The position numbers and the translations under genes were made by a program. Of a stretch of DNA of 64,000 nt, positions 52,001 through 64,000 are shown one piece after another. The notes below the pieces were generated by a model. That model was not told the origin of the DNA. It searched no databases and was given only the letters and a program-made list of their open reading frames with translations. Position 1 is the first letter of the stretch; every line of letters begins with the position of its first letter. The stretch is from Syncephalis fuscata (Eukaryota; Zoopagomycota; Zoopagomycetes; Zoopagales; Piptocephalidaceae): positions 62,001-126,000 of the forward strand of contig JAHLTZ010000015.1 of assembly GCA_025786725.1 (NCBI GenBank), written 5' to 3'.

Positions 52001-53168
52001 AGTTGAATATAATTATCGCTACTTGAATATAATACTTACATTATGTACAGGGATGGCCAATTGCTCTTGAGTTGCAAATGGATCTATTCCAGTTCTTGTA
52101 TCCCTTCTTGGAACACGTAGAGATGAGAGATAGTACACGATTACTATACAAGAGTGCACTACGTATTCTGCTTGTTTTGTTGCACGATTTCCCCGATTTC
52201 CTCAGTGCCTATCATCTTACCTTCTGTGACAACATTCCTGTAGTGTGTATCCAGTTGCGTAACTTGATTCTAAGTGCATTCCCCCGTGATATTCGCCTAC
52301 CTGATCCATTTATGCGCAATTTGAAGGTTGATTTATTACCAGAAGTAAACCAGGCACCGATTATTCTATCCGATTATACTGGCCTATTAAGCAGCACTGG
52401 GCTTAAAGAAGATATCGACAATTATTTGAAGACACGTTCGCCTGTTTCATTCCTACTTGATCTACGTAGCCGTCTTACGATAGAATCATCGTCTACGGCA
52501 GTGGCAACGAGCACATCCGACCCATTAGCACCGACTACCGAGTCTACAACTACTGAGACTACCTCCATTCGCTATAATATACCTATGATCAATGCACTAG
52601 TTATGTATATAGGTATTCAAGCTGTAGCCCACCTTCATCACAAGGGACAAGAGGGTGTATCGCCAATTACTCATAGCGTACCTATGGATATCTTCCAACA
52701 GCTACTTATCGACATGGATCTAGAAGGTAAGTAATTACATGTTGTTTATTAACCAACCACGCTATACGCTTTTATTAATCAATATATCTATATATCTATT
52801 AATTATAGGACGATATCTGTTTATCAATGCCATTACTAATCAACTACGCTATCCTAATAGCCATACACACTATTTCAGCTGTGTATTATTATATCTATTT
52901 GCCGAGGCCAATCAAGATATTATTAAAGAACAAATTACACGGTAAGTTAATAATATTATAAATCAACAATTTTACTAACAATAACCATAATTATAGTGTT
53001 TTATTGGAACGTCTTATTGCTAATCGTCCTCATCCATGGGGCTTAATGATTACATTAATCGAATTAATGAAGAATCCATGTTATAAATTCTGGGATCATC
53101 CATTTACGCGATGTGCACCAGATATTGAACGACTATTCCAGTCAGTAGCACGTAGCATTAACATTTAA
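46075..53168 (+). CDS. NOT1: CCR4-NOT scaffold subunit NOT1
   Basis: Eighteen exons: 46075-46079, 46165-46450, 46526-46639, 46706-47047, 47106-47306, 47375-47640, 47695-49136, 49195-49997, 50063-50200, 50257-50457, 50516-50811, 50871-51112, 51174-51387, 51446-51834, 51883-51997, 52051-52726, 52809-52941, 52997-53168; about 2011 residues. Conserved blocks run in order: [41 protein letters not shown], the MIF4G-like region that binds Caf1/CNOT7, [15 protein letters not shown], the [22 protein letters not shown] strand region and the C-terminal NOT module ([35 protein letters not shown]). NOT1 holds together the deadenylase complex. The protein starts [11 protein letters not shown], some 240 residues inside human CNOT1. 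The first coding exon is 5 nt. One base is missing near 50704. Confidence 0.95.
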
Positions 53169-53370
53169 TACAAGGATACTATTTATCCTACAATGAAGGA
53201 TACAAAATAATGGCTACAACAACAATTGCAACTATCATTTCCAGTACTGTTTGCATTCTATTATTGTTTTGAACCACGCACTTTTTTAAACACTTGCATA
53301 AATAAATCGAATTGCTAATCAACTATTATTACTGTTCTTATATTATAACTATTTGCTACTACTATTAATA

Positions 53371-54833
53371 CTATTGAATACGAGGTAATGGTAATCGTGG
53401 TTTCTTGGGGCGATTTGATGTCTCTTGTAAATCCACTGGTAATGGTTTTGCACCTAATCCAAGTAGACGTGGTCGTTGTTCAGTGCCAATGGTGGTTGGA
53501 TTACTATTACAAAATAAGTAGACAATTCACTATATAGCCATATGAATTACTTACCGATCTCTATGACCACGTCCAATACCTTGACCCTCTTTCCATCCCA
53601 TACCACGCAATAAAGCAGCACCAAATTCTTCAACTGGTACATCTTCGTAATCCTCTAATGTACTCTATATAAATAAAAAGTTAGTCATTCCTATTTATAC
53701 ACAATATGTGTGTATATAGAATATACAACTTACAGAATCTGGACAATTTGCATATTCATCTCTAAACGCATCTACTTCTAATCGATGTCGATCTTCAGCG
53801 TTAATATTATTCATATTGGCATCCGACATGGCTATAACAAGCTTTGATTTACTACTATTTTCATCTTCATCTTCATCTTCACTATTATTCATCTTTTGTG
53901 CATCTATATTATATACATTAATATACTATCTATTAATTTGATAATAAATATGACTTACCTGAATATAACGCCTTAATTGCTTGTTCTTCAATAGATAATT
54001 CCACTTTAGACACCTCTTTGTCTAATGACTCTGATACCACTGATACCACTTCATTTGATACTATTTCACCTTGATCTTCATTAATTAACTTTTTCTTTTG
54101 AGTTAATTGTAATCCAAATGCTGTATTTTGTACAACACGTTCTACAGCACCTTGTACAGGTGATAATGTAGATGCAGTGGCAGCTGCTTTTGACCCACTT
54201 AATGTACTGCCTAGTAATCGGCGTTTCATTTCTTCTCTCCAATCTTTATTTTTGACTGCTTTAATAACTAATGGACCTTCTGGTTCCTCAACTGGATGTA
54301 ATCTACATAATCAATACTATTAGATACAACAACAACAACACCTATTATTATTATTTAATATTACAAAACACTTACCGTTGTGCTTCATTGCCTTCAAATC
54401 CAGTTAATGCAATCACTTGGTCCTTCTTTTCATGAATACTAGCGTCTTCGTCGTCTTCGTCGTCTTCATCCGTACGACGACGACGTTTTCTATTACTGGC
54501 GCTGTTACTTTTAGATGCTGCAGCAAATACTGAAGACGATGCCAGTATCGGTTTACGATTCTTGTTCAAGTTTAAATTAAATCCAATCTTTTTTGTTGTT
54601 GTTTCCAAGCTATTCAATGTATTACTATTGCTACTACCGCTACTGCTATTGCTACTGTTGATATTGGCGGTATTATTGTTGTCGTGTTTATTATGGTCAT
54701 TATGGTCATTTTGGTTGTCAGCAGACGTGGTTGCCGTTAGTTTATCCTCATTGCTACTACTGCCACCACTTTTACTTAGTGTAAAACTAATCTTGGCCGT
54801 AGTTCCTGGCCGTATACGCTTCCCACCATACAT
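53371..54833 (-). CDS. SPP2: Splicing factor Spp2/GPKOW, G-patch protein
   Basis: Five exons (54833-54376, 54302-53959, 53903-53734, 53664-53555, 53503-53371), 404 residues, frame intact. The N-terminus is Asn/Ser-rich and includes a KRRRR nuclear signal. The Spp2 domain is near the C-terminus: [19 protein letters not shown] followed by the Gly-rich G-patch residues [12 protein letters not shown], then LLGLGAKP. Spp2 recruits and activates the DEAH helicase Prp2 for spliceosome activation; GPKOW is the animal form. The KOW domains of GPKOW are not seen, which fits the shorter fungal form. Convergent with NOT1, about 200 bp between stops. Confidence 0.88.
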
Positions 54834-55545
54834 AGTGCAATCCTAATGTAATAGACCACGACAATAGCAAGACTAACAGTGTAATGAAAGGTGTGAAACG
54901 AGGTTGGCCATTACTAAAAAACGAATAGTCTACTATTTTGTAACCACTTTCTCTCATCACACTACAGACACAAAGATTGTCACATCTAGTTACAGATTGC
55001 ACACTTCTACTTACTTCTCTTATTGCCTTGTCTATTCAATATAGATCAGCTTAATAGCCTGGTCTATTTTTAATAGAGACAGGGGTGTCAATACAAAAGT
55101 ACACTTAACTATTAGAAGGATAGTCTTGTACTTCTCCTTCATCCTATTGACTTGTCCACACCTATTTATTAGGTAAAGCAGGCACTGTAGAAATACTCAT
55201 CTACAGTCCTTGCACTTATCGTTTGATTAACGTCTTGACTATCTATTAAGTTCTTTTCTACTCTTCTTCTTCTTTTGCTCTACACTTTGCGTGTGTGTGT
55301 GTGTGTGTGTTTGTGTGTAGTCGCCTATACTTGGTGGTGTTTACACCTTAGTAGTGAGCGTGTGAGTGAAGTCTATTATTGTTACGGAAATAATCTCCGA
55401 TATCTACTTGTCAGTAGTAGTCTATTCAATAGTAGTGCTATTATTATTATTGATAGTAGTACTCTACTCTACATGATACGCACGAGTATTATTCGGTTGG
55501 TATAGTGTTGGCTAGTTATCAGTACCGAATACATCTTATAACATC
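54834..55545. promoter_or_regulatory. Divergent region between SPP2 and SGF73
   Basis: About 710 bp with divergent starts on both sides. Contains a GT-rich microsatellite at 55291-55319. No specific site recognised. Confidence 0.4.
55291..55319. repeat. (GT)n microsatellite
   Basis: About 13 GT units with one interruption, some 230 bp upstream of the SGF73 start. Confidence 0.9.
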
Positions 55546-58320
55546 ATGGCAAGTAACACGGCAACGAATAACCATGGTCATAGTGGCAGTAAAAGCGGCA
55601 ATAACCATGCAACTGCTACGGCAACAACAACAACGCCAAATAATAACAATCGAAAGTCTAAACGAGACCACGATAATAATCACGCGACAGACAGTCGAGG
55701 TAAACCTTTAATGGCAGCAGCAACCACAGTTCTTGGTGCTGAAATGGCCAGTGATCGTTTATCATGGCGTAGTATTCAATCATGGAGAGATTTAGTTACC
55801 GGCTGTGATCCAGGTAAATTAATTAAATGTATTTAGTAATAATTATAGAATAATTGACCATATCTATTATCTATTATCTATTATATATTATATATTATTA
55901 CATTTAGTAAATCCGCCACCAAAGCTGACTGATAAATTACCTGTCACAACAGGCCTTGATGCACGAGATATCCTTTAAACGTTTAAATAGAATTAAATAC
56001 TAAGATAAGTAGCTACCTTGACTATAATTGAATTACAGATGAAAGTGCATGGCGATATTCCAATGGAGGATAGACGTGTTATTATGTCGTGCAATGGCTG
56101 TGGTAAAGCATTGTTAACAAGTAGTGTGACACGGCATTATGGTAAGCCATCCGTATTAATAATAGTATAAAACTAATAGTGTATAATATTTATTATTGTA
56201 CAGAGGAATCCTGTCCTGCAACTGAACCAGATCGGCCACATCTTGAGGCATTGGCACGTAAACGAGCCGAGGAAGAAGTACGAGCCCGTACAAATTTACA
56301 AGAGAAACAACGCATCAGGTACCGTGAACGTGAACGTGAACGTGGTCGAGGCGATCGTAGTCTATCACGGGAAAGAGATAGAAAAGATACTAATAGTAAT
56401 CATGGTGATGGAGACAGTGCACCAAATACACCGAAGAAATTAGCAAATCGTAAAAGGCGTCTGGTTAATAAGGAAGAGCATGATTCACCGAATAGCGGAT
56501 CTAATAACAATTCAGGTAAGTAAATGGAATTAATAATAGCAAGCTACAGTATTAACCCTTTATTATAGATACGCCCAAAGAGGAGAAAGTAACTAAAAGG
56601 CTCAAAACACGGGCACCGGGTACACCGTCCAAGTTGAATCGGAATAAGATACCAGAGAACAACGACGATGAAAACGATGAAGATAATGAAAAGTCAGACT
56701 GTCCACCGGCTAATGAATCTGAATTAGAAGAGCCGAAAGCAAAACCAGAAACAAACGATGAAAAACCAAAGAATTCAACAAAGAAACGAAAGAAGGCCAA
56801 CAATGACAACAACGATGACGCTAAAGTTGGCGATAAAGAGGCGACACCAGCGGAAGAAGGACAGAAACAAAAGGAAACAGAGGAAACGCCACAAGAACCA
56901 ACATCACCGCCACCACCAAAGAAGAAGAAGAAGGCCAAAGCCAAAGCAGCACCAAAATCTAATCGAAACAAAGGTAAAAAAGCTATTTGATATTATATTT
57001 ATATATTAATGATTTATATTTATTAGGCCCTATTGATCTTGATAAACAATGTGGTGTTACGCTACCTAATAATCTACCTTGTTCTAGATCACTTACCTGT
57101 AAAACACATTCAATGTCATTGAAACGTGGTGTGGTTGGTCGATCTCAGCCCTATGACGTATTGTATGCTGCCTATCAAGCACGTGCTCAAGCTCTTCGAG
57201 GTAATTTAGATTAATAGTTATAAACGCGAATCACTTTATTTATATTCGTACAATTATTTGAATAGCATTGCAAAATGGAGGCGTGGTACCCACGGCAACA
57301 ACAGCTCGTCAACGGGCTACTGCCAATGCCGCAGCTACTGCAGCAGCTCTCGCTAATAACTCTGGCTATGATATCGATATGGACTCGGAAGAGGAGCTTG
57401 ATACCATTGTTGAAGCTATGCAAGTGGCACCACCCCAGCCACTGGCAGTTCGTCCCCGGCCTGGCGCCTATGGAAAGCGTCGACGGCAGTGTTTTCGTAT
57501 GCGAGAGCTATTACTCGATGCTTTATGCGGTCAAACGCCTGATCTGGTCCAATACGTAACCCGATGGACAAGTCATAGCGAACGCATTTTAAATGCACAT
57601 TCTCCAGCGTCATTAGAGGTGAACGACATGAATAAGCATGCCATGATGACACCGGTCACACCGACGGCAATGACAACAATTGCAACCACACCCATTACTA
57701 CACCGACGGCCATGACCTCGCCTACTACCATCATGGCCACACCTATGACTACACCGACAACAACGATGCAAACGATACCCTCACCCTCTTCACTTATACT
57801 TACATCGTCGCCTTCTATTACTGGACTAGTATCACCAACCCATCCATCACTTGTTCTACCCACTTCTATGACTAATGATAATGGCAGTAATTTAACTGTA
57901 CTATCACCGGGACTCACTCTACCACTGTCGTTACCACCACCATCCACGTCATCAAGGACATCTACACCGGCCCCTTCATCTGCTATGCCTATTGATGACG
58001 ATTTGCCTATTTCTATGCTAAATACAAATATGGTACTCTCATCGCCTACAGCAACAACAACGCATGCTATGGCTGCTGTTGCTGCGGCCACCGCCAATCT
58101 ACAATTACAACAACAACAGCAGCAATCATACCAAAACTTCCATGTAGGCTCTTCTACCAGTAATACACATCCATTACTAGCCGGTCTTACGATGGAACAA
58201 CTTACAAGTGGATCGGTCCAAAATGTCGTTGGTATGAACAATACCAATGTATTAGGATCACCTACACTGCCATCACCGGCCACACTAACCACCGGTCTAT
58301 CATTTTCTGGTGGCTTTTAA
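55546..58320 (+). CDS. SGF73: SAGA deubiquitinase-module subunit Sgf73/ataxin-7
   Basis: Seven exons (55546-55813, 55908-55980, 56039-56141, 56204-56515, 56569-56973, 57027-57200, 57266-58320), about 796 residues. Residues about 110-140 hold the Sgf73 zinc finger with C-x2-C in [10 protein letters not shown] and H-x5-C in RHYEESC. A basic/acidic linker follows, then the SCA7 domain: [31 protein letters not shown], residues that bind the nucleosome in SAGA, given here as positions about 405-435. The C-terminus is Thr/Pro/Met-rich with a Q tract. Sgf73 anchors the Ubp8 H2B deubiquitinase module to SAGA. Exon 2 is one T short at 55974-55976 if the GTTTAA donor is used; an earlier GTCACA donor would avoid this but remove coding-like sequence. 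Confidence 0.9.
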
Positions 58321-59923
58321 TTTTATCCTTGAAACACCCAATTTGTACACTTATTATAAATTACTATAATTAGAAGTTAGAATGATAAGAATAGAGAAGG
58401 GAAGGAAAGGGGATTGTGTGTGTGTTTAAACTACAAATATACTACAAAATGTATCAAATAGTTGGATACAATGTAACATTTGAATGACCATCGTCATAAT
58501 AATCTATATATACATATATATATATTGATGCGTAAAAAGATCATGTGGATTATAAAACATAGCATGCGACTTTTTATTCCATCACTTGTCTATACATACA
58601 CACATACACACACATTTCTATTTGTGACTAAATAGACGATTCCATTCATAGAGCAAGTCATAGAATGATGTCCACATGAATAAAAGCAACCATGCACTCG
58701 TGGTATGTAGATGGACACCACGTGGTCGCTTGTTTATTCGTCGTAATTACGATAATACACCGAGATATACCATAATACAATGATAGTCATTGGATAAACA
58801 AGTATTGAAGCGCGTGTTAAAGGAAAGGGCAAATATGCAATGTGGCTACTTTCTTAACGCAGTTACAGTTACTGCTGGTATGGTTATTACTATTACAGGT
58901 TCTCCCTTTTGTTGTTACTATAGTTAACTAACTAACTAACTACTAATCCGGTTCATTCTATCATAATTGATGGACACTCATTTTATTACTCCTACTGTGC
59001 CACTAAAGTCTTTTTTAATTTCTTCTTTTCGTACTTGTAGCGTTTACACCTCATTCTACTCCTTTCTTCACCATTGCTATTACTGCTTTGAATAGTGCGG
59101 TGTCACTAACTGTCGTGCGTAATATTTGTTGTTATTGTTATTATTATTATTGTTATTCGAAAGTGTGGTGCGTGTCTCCTATCTTCTTTATCGGCTTTTA
59201 GTGTCTATCTACCTTGCTTTGCCTATGGTCATCAGCTATTTATAAAAGACTGCCCTCTTTCTTTCTTTTATTCCTCCTTCATAATAGTGGCCGCCCTTAG
59301 TATTGCTCGTTGATTGCTCCTTTTTCGTCTTTTCCTTTAGTCGAATCACTACATCATCTACGGCAACGGTCATATTATTGGTACTACTACTGCCACCACC
59401 ACTATTACTTCTATTACTTCTACTACTATTACAGCAAGATTGCAACGATACGTCTTTTGCTTTATCGGTGCTATTCTCTATCCATTATTACTATTACTAC
59501 TACTACTACTACTATACTACTACTATTGGTATTTGGCCCATCTACAGGCCTGTCATAGCAGGATAAGGTAGCGTTTATTAGTTAATAGGTGGGAAAGGGG
59601 GATCAATATGGTGGTTACACTGCTTCTAGTACTTGTTCATATGGGGAAGTTGAAAAGTGATACAGTCTACTGAAATGGATATTAGACAAGCATGATTTAA
59701 TGAATATGAAATATTGATTATAAATATAACACAAATATACTAGACACCCTTTATTTACTAATATTTACTGTTTATTTATTTAGAGGTTATTGCCTGTATC
59801 TAGCTTATAATCCAGTATCCAGCGTAGTACAACTTTTATTTAGACAAAAGTAGCTGTATACACCCATATATACATCTTCGTACATCCACGCCGCTCCTAT
59901 TTCTACTATCCAATTGCCGCAAT
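58321..59923. other. Long intergenic region between SGF73 and CHS7
   Basis: About 1.6 kb, no gene recognised on either strand. Rich in short tandem repeats and pyrimidine tracts. The right-hand part should hold the CHS7 promoter. Confidence 0.5.
59484..59526. repeat. (TAC)n microsatellite
   Basis: About 13 TAC/TAT units in two runs, 400 bp upstream of CHS7. Confidence 0.9.
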
Positions 59924-61121
59924 ATGAAAGTGGAATTTGGTAAATTCGGTTTCTGCGAGACGGCCAGCTATCCGATATGTCTGCTATTTAGCGGTGTAGT
60001 GCCAAAATGTAGTGTGCAAGTGGATGGTGCAAAGTTTCCAAAATCTGCAGATCTGGCAAATTTTGTAGCCTCCATTCTATTGGCGGTATTAGCGTTGTAT
60101 TTGATGTTTCGCTCTTATCGTAAATACGCTGCAGTAGGTAAGTTGAATTGATCTGTTGATGTAATGGCTATTAATTGCTATTGTTTGTTATAGGTCGTAA
60201 GGAAATGTACATTATGTTTGGCTTTCTTTTCTTCTCCTCATTACTTCAAACCATCTATACTACGGGAGTTGCAGGCAGAGCAAAGAACGGCAAAGTAAGT
60301 TAAATGAGTCATTGGATAGAGTACAGTTACTAATCTTCTAATCATGCTATTGCATTATTATAGGTTGTCGTGGCTATACAAGCAGGCTTGTCGGTTGCCA
60401 CATTTTGGACACTATTGCTTAATGGTCTTGTTGGTAAGTGGGTTGTATTTATATGAAATGATAACTCACGCGTTATTAATAGGTTTCCAGTTGGCAGAAG
60501 ATGGTACATTACTATCTACTTTAGTAAGTTATATTCATTAGTGGATATTAGATATAGCGTAATTAATAGCTGTTGATTATAGTCGGTGTTTGGTAGTGGC
60601 GGTATTGTAGCTATTATTACCGCTATATTCAGTGCAGATGCCGGACTTGATATTGGTTTATTGGGAACATCCCCATTGGCTGCGGATCCCGACTCGCCAG
60701 CCGTCTGGATTCTTTACTTCCTTATTCCAGCTGCATGTATAGTAGGCTACTTGATCTGCAAATAATTATGGTGTTGCGTCTACTTGGTACCCGTCGTCCA
60801 TTAAGTAAGTTGTCTTTATTAATCATAGATTGCTATATTAATTATTATATTCTAGTCACACTATTATTGGCCGTGGTAGCCATTGCTTTGGCACAAGTCT
60901 TTTACATTGTTGCCAGCAATCCGATCTGTGCCGGTACCAATAGTAAAATAGATGGTAGCTTTGCCGGTACTATTCTCACTGGTGTTGCAGTCGTCTTTCT
61001 ATTTCGCTACTGGGATAGCATTACAGAAGGTAAGCCATACAGTGTGAATTATAATATACATATAGCTAACTATATTAATGACAACTGTTTAGATGAATGG
61101 GATGAATTCGGTACTGTTTAA
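59924..61121 (+). CDS. CHS7: Chitin synthase export chaperone Chs7
   Basis: Seven exons (59924-60137, 60194-60294, 60364-60433, 60483-60523, 60583-60804, 60856-61029, 61093-61121), 283 residues. It shows the Chs7 pattern: FGFCETASYPICLLF near the start, KYAAVGRKEM, the signature AIQAGLSVATFWTLLLNGLVGFQLAEDGT, SNPICAGTNSKIDGSFAGT and the ending YWDSITEDEWDEF. About seven membrane helices. In yeast this ER protein lets Chs3 leave the ER; it is specific to fungi, which fixes the kingdom of the window. One A is missing in the run at 60760-60762: the frame reads ICK-stop, but one base gives LICKIIMVL, and exon phase needs it. Confidence 0.94.
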
Positions 61122-61319
61122 TCATTGGAAGAAGAATTTATACGTACTTTCTATATTATTTCCTATCATTGTTTCGTACAAACAACTGGATATACACTAA
61201 ACTATCCAAGTTACTAAACATATAAACATATTTACATTGGTCATTTGATAATAATAGTAATAATAATAATAATTTGATTTTATTCTTCTATACTGCATAT
61301 TAAGCAGTTTAAAATAAGA

Positions 61320-62099
61320 CTACACAAAACGAACACACTCGCTTAGAATGTGGTAGCCATCAGGTGAACTAGAATCTTCACGTAATGTAAATTGATGCGA
61401 GAATACACGGTTGTCAACACCGTTAACACCAAGTCGGCTACCTTGAGTACGTCGTGTAGATGCCGATGTAGTCTTTGATGCTTCTTCAACGGCTGCATCG
61501 CCATGTCGTACCTGACCCGATACTAGGGCAATTAACTGTAGAGCAGTAGGTGGTGCGCCTGGTCCATCAAACATGGCCGGTGCTATCCAGTTTAGCGGTT
61601 ATTAGTTTTATGACGAGTCGATGCACGATGGTTGTTACGATAATCTTGCATATTGCTACTTACCCGGCATTGGATGACAATCAAGTGTTTGTACATCATG
61701 GATTGTAGGTGGCATTCTAGCATAGAATTCGCTTAAAGCAGCGGTACCCGTCAATATATTACCTAAATAAACGCGTTAGTATTTTCTTTTGCTTAATAAA
61801 TAAATTCACTTACCATTCCATATTAATACTGAATGATCGCGATAATAGCCTGCAAGACGCTATTCGTAGTTTGGCAAGGTGTCGATTAGTCTTCCTGCGC
61901 AACAGGGTTATATAGCTGTACTTACTTGACGATCTCGATCGTATGCTTTGTAAAACGATTCAATAAAGCCTTTAATGGCTGCGTCTGTATTAGCAAGTAC
62001 AGCTGCCACATCTGGCGTATGAGATTGATGTAGCTGTTTATTGTAGCGACTATGAATAGACGTGCAATGTATAAACGATGTAACACTTACTGAAGCCAT
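61320..62099 (-). CDS. NXT1: NTF2-related mRNA export factor NXT1/p15
   Basis: Five exons (62099-62091, 62033-61926, 61859-61814, 61762-61664, 61582-61320), 174 residues, frame intact. The NTF2 fold is recognisable: the long first helix (AAIKGFIESFYKAYDRDRQRLAGYY), VLIWNGN, the ALSEFYARMPPTIHDVQTLDCHPMP segment and the final strands (FSHQFTLRED, YHILSECVRFV). NXT1/p15 pairs with Mex67/NXF1 for nuclear mRNA export; budding yeasts use the unrelated-looking Mtr2 instead. The loop before the last strands is longer than in animals and Thr/Ser-rich. The first coding exon is only 9 nt (Met-Ala-Ser), as judged from the animal MAS start. Convergent with CHS7, about 200 bp. Confidence 0.88.
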
Positions 62100-62498
62100 T
62101 GTAATAAATGTAGAATCTTTGAATAAAACAATAGCAAGCGAAACGAGAAAAACTAGAAATGCTGTTTTGTAATACGACAGAGCTACTGTACTTTGACTCA
62201 CATTTTTATTATCCATTTCACCTCTCAACACTTTTAAATACAGTTAAACACTTATTCATTACTATTCCATGTATAATATTATATTTAATATTAATTAATT
62301 ATATGTAATTATCAGTACAATAATTAATTAATTAGTTATCTTTATTATTGCGTTAATATATATATATACTGTCATTATGATATTAATCGTTCAAAATGCC
62401 ATTTATTTAGTCAGATGGGCTATAGGAAAAGTGGCTGTTTAATAAACGAACTTTGTATAGTATTCTATTGATATTAATCTTACATCACAAATATGACC

Positions 62499-62700
62499 AA
62501 AATGCAACAGTAGAATATTAGGAAATAGAGGAGACCATTTAGATGCAATAATCCATACTGTACATAGATGCAACGACTGCGGAACGATATGGAATCGCGA
62601 TCATATGGCTTCTATTAGTATTCGATTAATCTTTCTAAATATGGTCAATAACAATAATCAACCTCAAATATTTCAAAAAAATCAAATGGTATGTTATATT
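62499..62700 (+). mobile_element. Relic of a TnpB/Fanzor-like protein C-terminus
   Basis: The plus-strand frame from about 62499 reads PKCNSRILGN, then HRCNDCGTIWNRDHMAS, then ISIRLIFLNM. C-x2-CG followed by W-N-R-D-x-x-A-S-x-x-I is the zinc ribbon plus third RuvC motif at the C-terminus of TnpB/IS605 OrfB and eukaryotic Fanzor proteins. The ribbon's first cysteine pair is reduced to KCN, and no upstream RuvC domain or start can be joined, so it is a decayed or partial copy. Element ends are not visible. A weaker similar stretch lies at 30160. Confidence 0.5.
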
Positions 62701-63199
62701 GTTTATTTAAATGTATAATATTATTACTGATACAATGTTCTGTCACATTCAATTCTGTTTTATGGAAATGATAATATTATTGTATTACATTAATATTTAT
62801 TGTAAATGGTTATTTAAACATAAATTAATCCAATCAACTTGTAATTATTTACATTGTTACAATTGGTTGCGTAAAATAATCTGCTGCTTTGGGAGCCAAA
62901 TTACACTTCAGTCATCACACGTTAACTATTTCAAACAACTAATCAATTAATTGAAATCGTGTTAATAGCAAATGTTAGTAATACAATTTTATTATTAGTA
63001 TTGTACTACTAGATAAACTTGTCAATTATATTTTTTAATGCTAGATAATATAATTAGTATTTATTTACACTATAGCCTTGGTAGCATGGCCAGGATAATG
63101 TAAAATTATTCAATTATTTGAAATGGATATTTGTTGTGTATTTCATTAGAGTTAGTATCGATGTATTTTACAATTATTAGCTAACAATTATTCGCTGTT

Positions 63200-63990
63200 T
63201 TTATGCCTGAAGAGCATTTTATACTACTGAAGTTTAGAGTTACGTTAAGGCTGCTGTAAAATACTCGATATTTACTGCTTTGTATAAATTGTGCTGCTTT
63301 ACAATGCTTAAGACTTAGATATAAGGAAATGTTTGGAAATAAAGTGCCGTTAGATCCAGTAACATGCTTCAAACAAGCTCAAGGTTATGTTTACCCTGTC
63401 TTAAGCTACTAGTGTTTTAGTACAAGGCGGCCAACTAATGTTAGTTACATTTAGGAATAGGCCGATATTCCGCCAGTTATAAATTTTATTAAAACTAATA
63501 TAGAGTTTCTACTAGGGGTACTTGATACCCTATGCTGTTTTATAACTTTAATACAAATGTCTAGTATGTGCTATCTATCCGGATAACACATTCAATTGAT
63601 CCTAGCAATTATTCTAAAGATAAATACAAGTTACCAAGGACAGTCCAATGCCATTATTACTCCCTAAATTACCGAGGAAAACTAGCCAAGGTTTAATATA
63701 ATAATCCAGATTCAATTGGCTACCCGTTGCTTCTAACATTGAGGGCACCATTACTGAGTTTGGTTCTGCGCCTGGATACCCCATTCCTTTACTTGTTTCC
63801 AGCAGAATTTAATTGCCATTAATTTTAGTAAGTTTGGGTTGTGACTACATTAATAAAACCGTACAATTGTGGCGATGATGGTGTAGAATTATGCAGGCGT
63901 TTCAGGGACAAAGAAATCATTCAAGTTGGTGCTGGTACCACCATGCTTTTTGGACACTGTCCCATGTGAAAATGCAAGTACAACGACAAC
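63200..63990 (+). pseudogene. Decayed copy of the alpha/beta hydrolase gene
   Basis: DNA from 63265 to 63410 follows 4527-4665 closely (ACTGCTTTGTATAAA, CTTAGATATAAGG, TTAGATCCAGTAACA, CCCTGTC, TAAGCT), including exon 5 and both flanking intron ends. The match goes on through exon 6 (CTACTAGGGGTACTTGATA) and exon 7 (TCAATTGATCC, AATTACCGAGGAAAA). Near 63950 a GGACACTGT block may correspond to the catalytic GHC. The frames are broken many times and the nucleophile region is absent, so this is a true pseudogene, kept with its introns. Confidence 0.7.
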
Positions 63991-64000
63991 ATAGATATTA

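Larger units (their letters stand above)
62100..64000. other. Gene-free 1.9 kb end with relics
   Basis: No intact gene. Holds the zinc-ribbon relic at 62499-62700 and the decayed hydrolase at 63200-63990. Confidence 0.5.

Noticed and set aside
57573-58292. A 239-codon open frame on the minus strand
   Set aside because: It is antisense to the Thr/Pro-rich last exon of SGF73. The Val/Gly-rich composition is the mirror of that low-complexity sequence, and the plus frame continues the SCA7 gene in phase.
59236-59566. Overlapping frames on both strands around the TAC repeat
   Set aside because: They are translations of microsatellite and pyrimidine-rich DNA (poly-Tyr, poly-Leu, poly-Ser).

Overview
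This window is nuclear DNA of a fungus. It is AT-rich and intron-rich: I placed about 140 introns, nearly all GT-AG and about 50-75 nt long, many with a CTAAC/CTGAC-like branch site. Genes are densely packed on both strands. A chitin-synthase export chaperone (Chs7), a complex I subunit, NXT1, profilin, NOT1, SGF73 and SLP1 together point to a fungus outside the budding yeasts, possibly an early-diverging (Mucoromycota/Zoopagomycota-like) lineage. The lineage is inference from gene content and intron style; no marker gene was compared.

Layout. 1-2.6 kb: 5' part of a WW-domain gene, a small membrane protein and MIX23. 3.9-7.1 kb: an alpha/beta hydrolase and a 4CL-like acyl-CoA ligase, tail to tail. 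7.4-19.7 kb, all minus strand: CDC6, SPB1, a Leu5-like mitochondrial carrier, an ER protein disulfide isomerase and the SUN-like protein SLP1. 20.1-27.4 kb: a Ulp2/SENP-type SUMO protease, NDUFA9 and an F-box protein. 27.4-32.3 kb: a gene-poor stretch with one short secreted cysteine-rich peptide gene and decayed sequence. 32.3-39.7 kb: a large coiled-coil protein, RRP36 and an F-box/EF-hand protein. 39.7-42.7 kb: hydrolase relic and a broken receptor-like membrane gene. 43.1-61.6 kb: profilin, NOL12/RRP17, NAA10, NOT1, SPP2, SGF73, CHS7 and NXT1. 62.1-64 kb: no intact gene, but a TnpB/Fanzor-like zinc-ribbon relic and a decayed copy of the hydrolase.

The genes are mostly unlinked housekeeping functions. 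Recurring themes are ribosome biogenesis (SPB1, RRP36, NOL12), mRNA life (NOT1, SPP2, NXT1, SGF73), ER and cell wall (PDI, SLP1, CHS7), and ubiquitin/SUMO (two F-box proteins, one SUMO protease).

An important caveat: at least 11 otherwise conserved genes are each one or more bases short of an open frame, always a missing base and usually in a short homopolymer. I read this as systematic single-base deletions in the assembly rather than gene death. Exon coordinates below were hand-placed and checked by splice phase.
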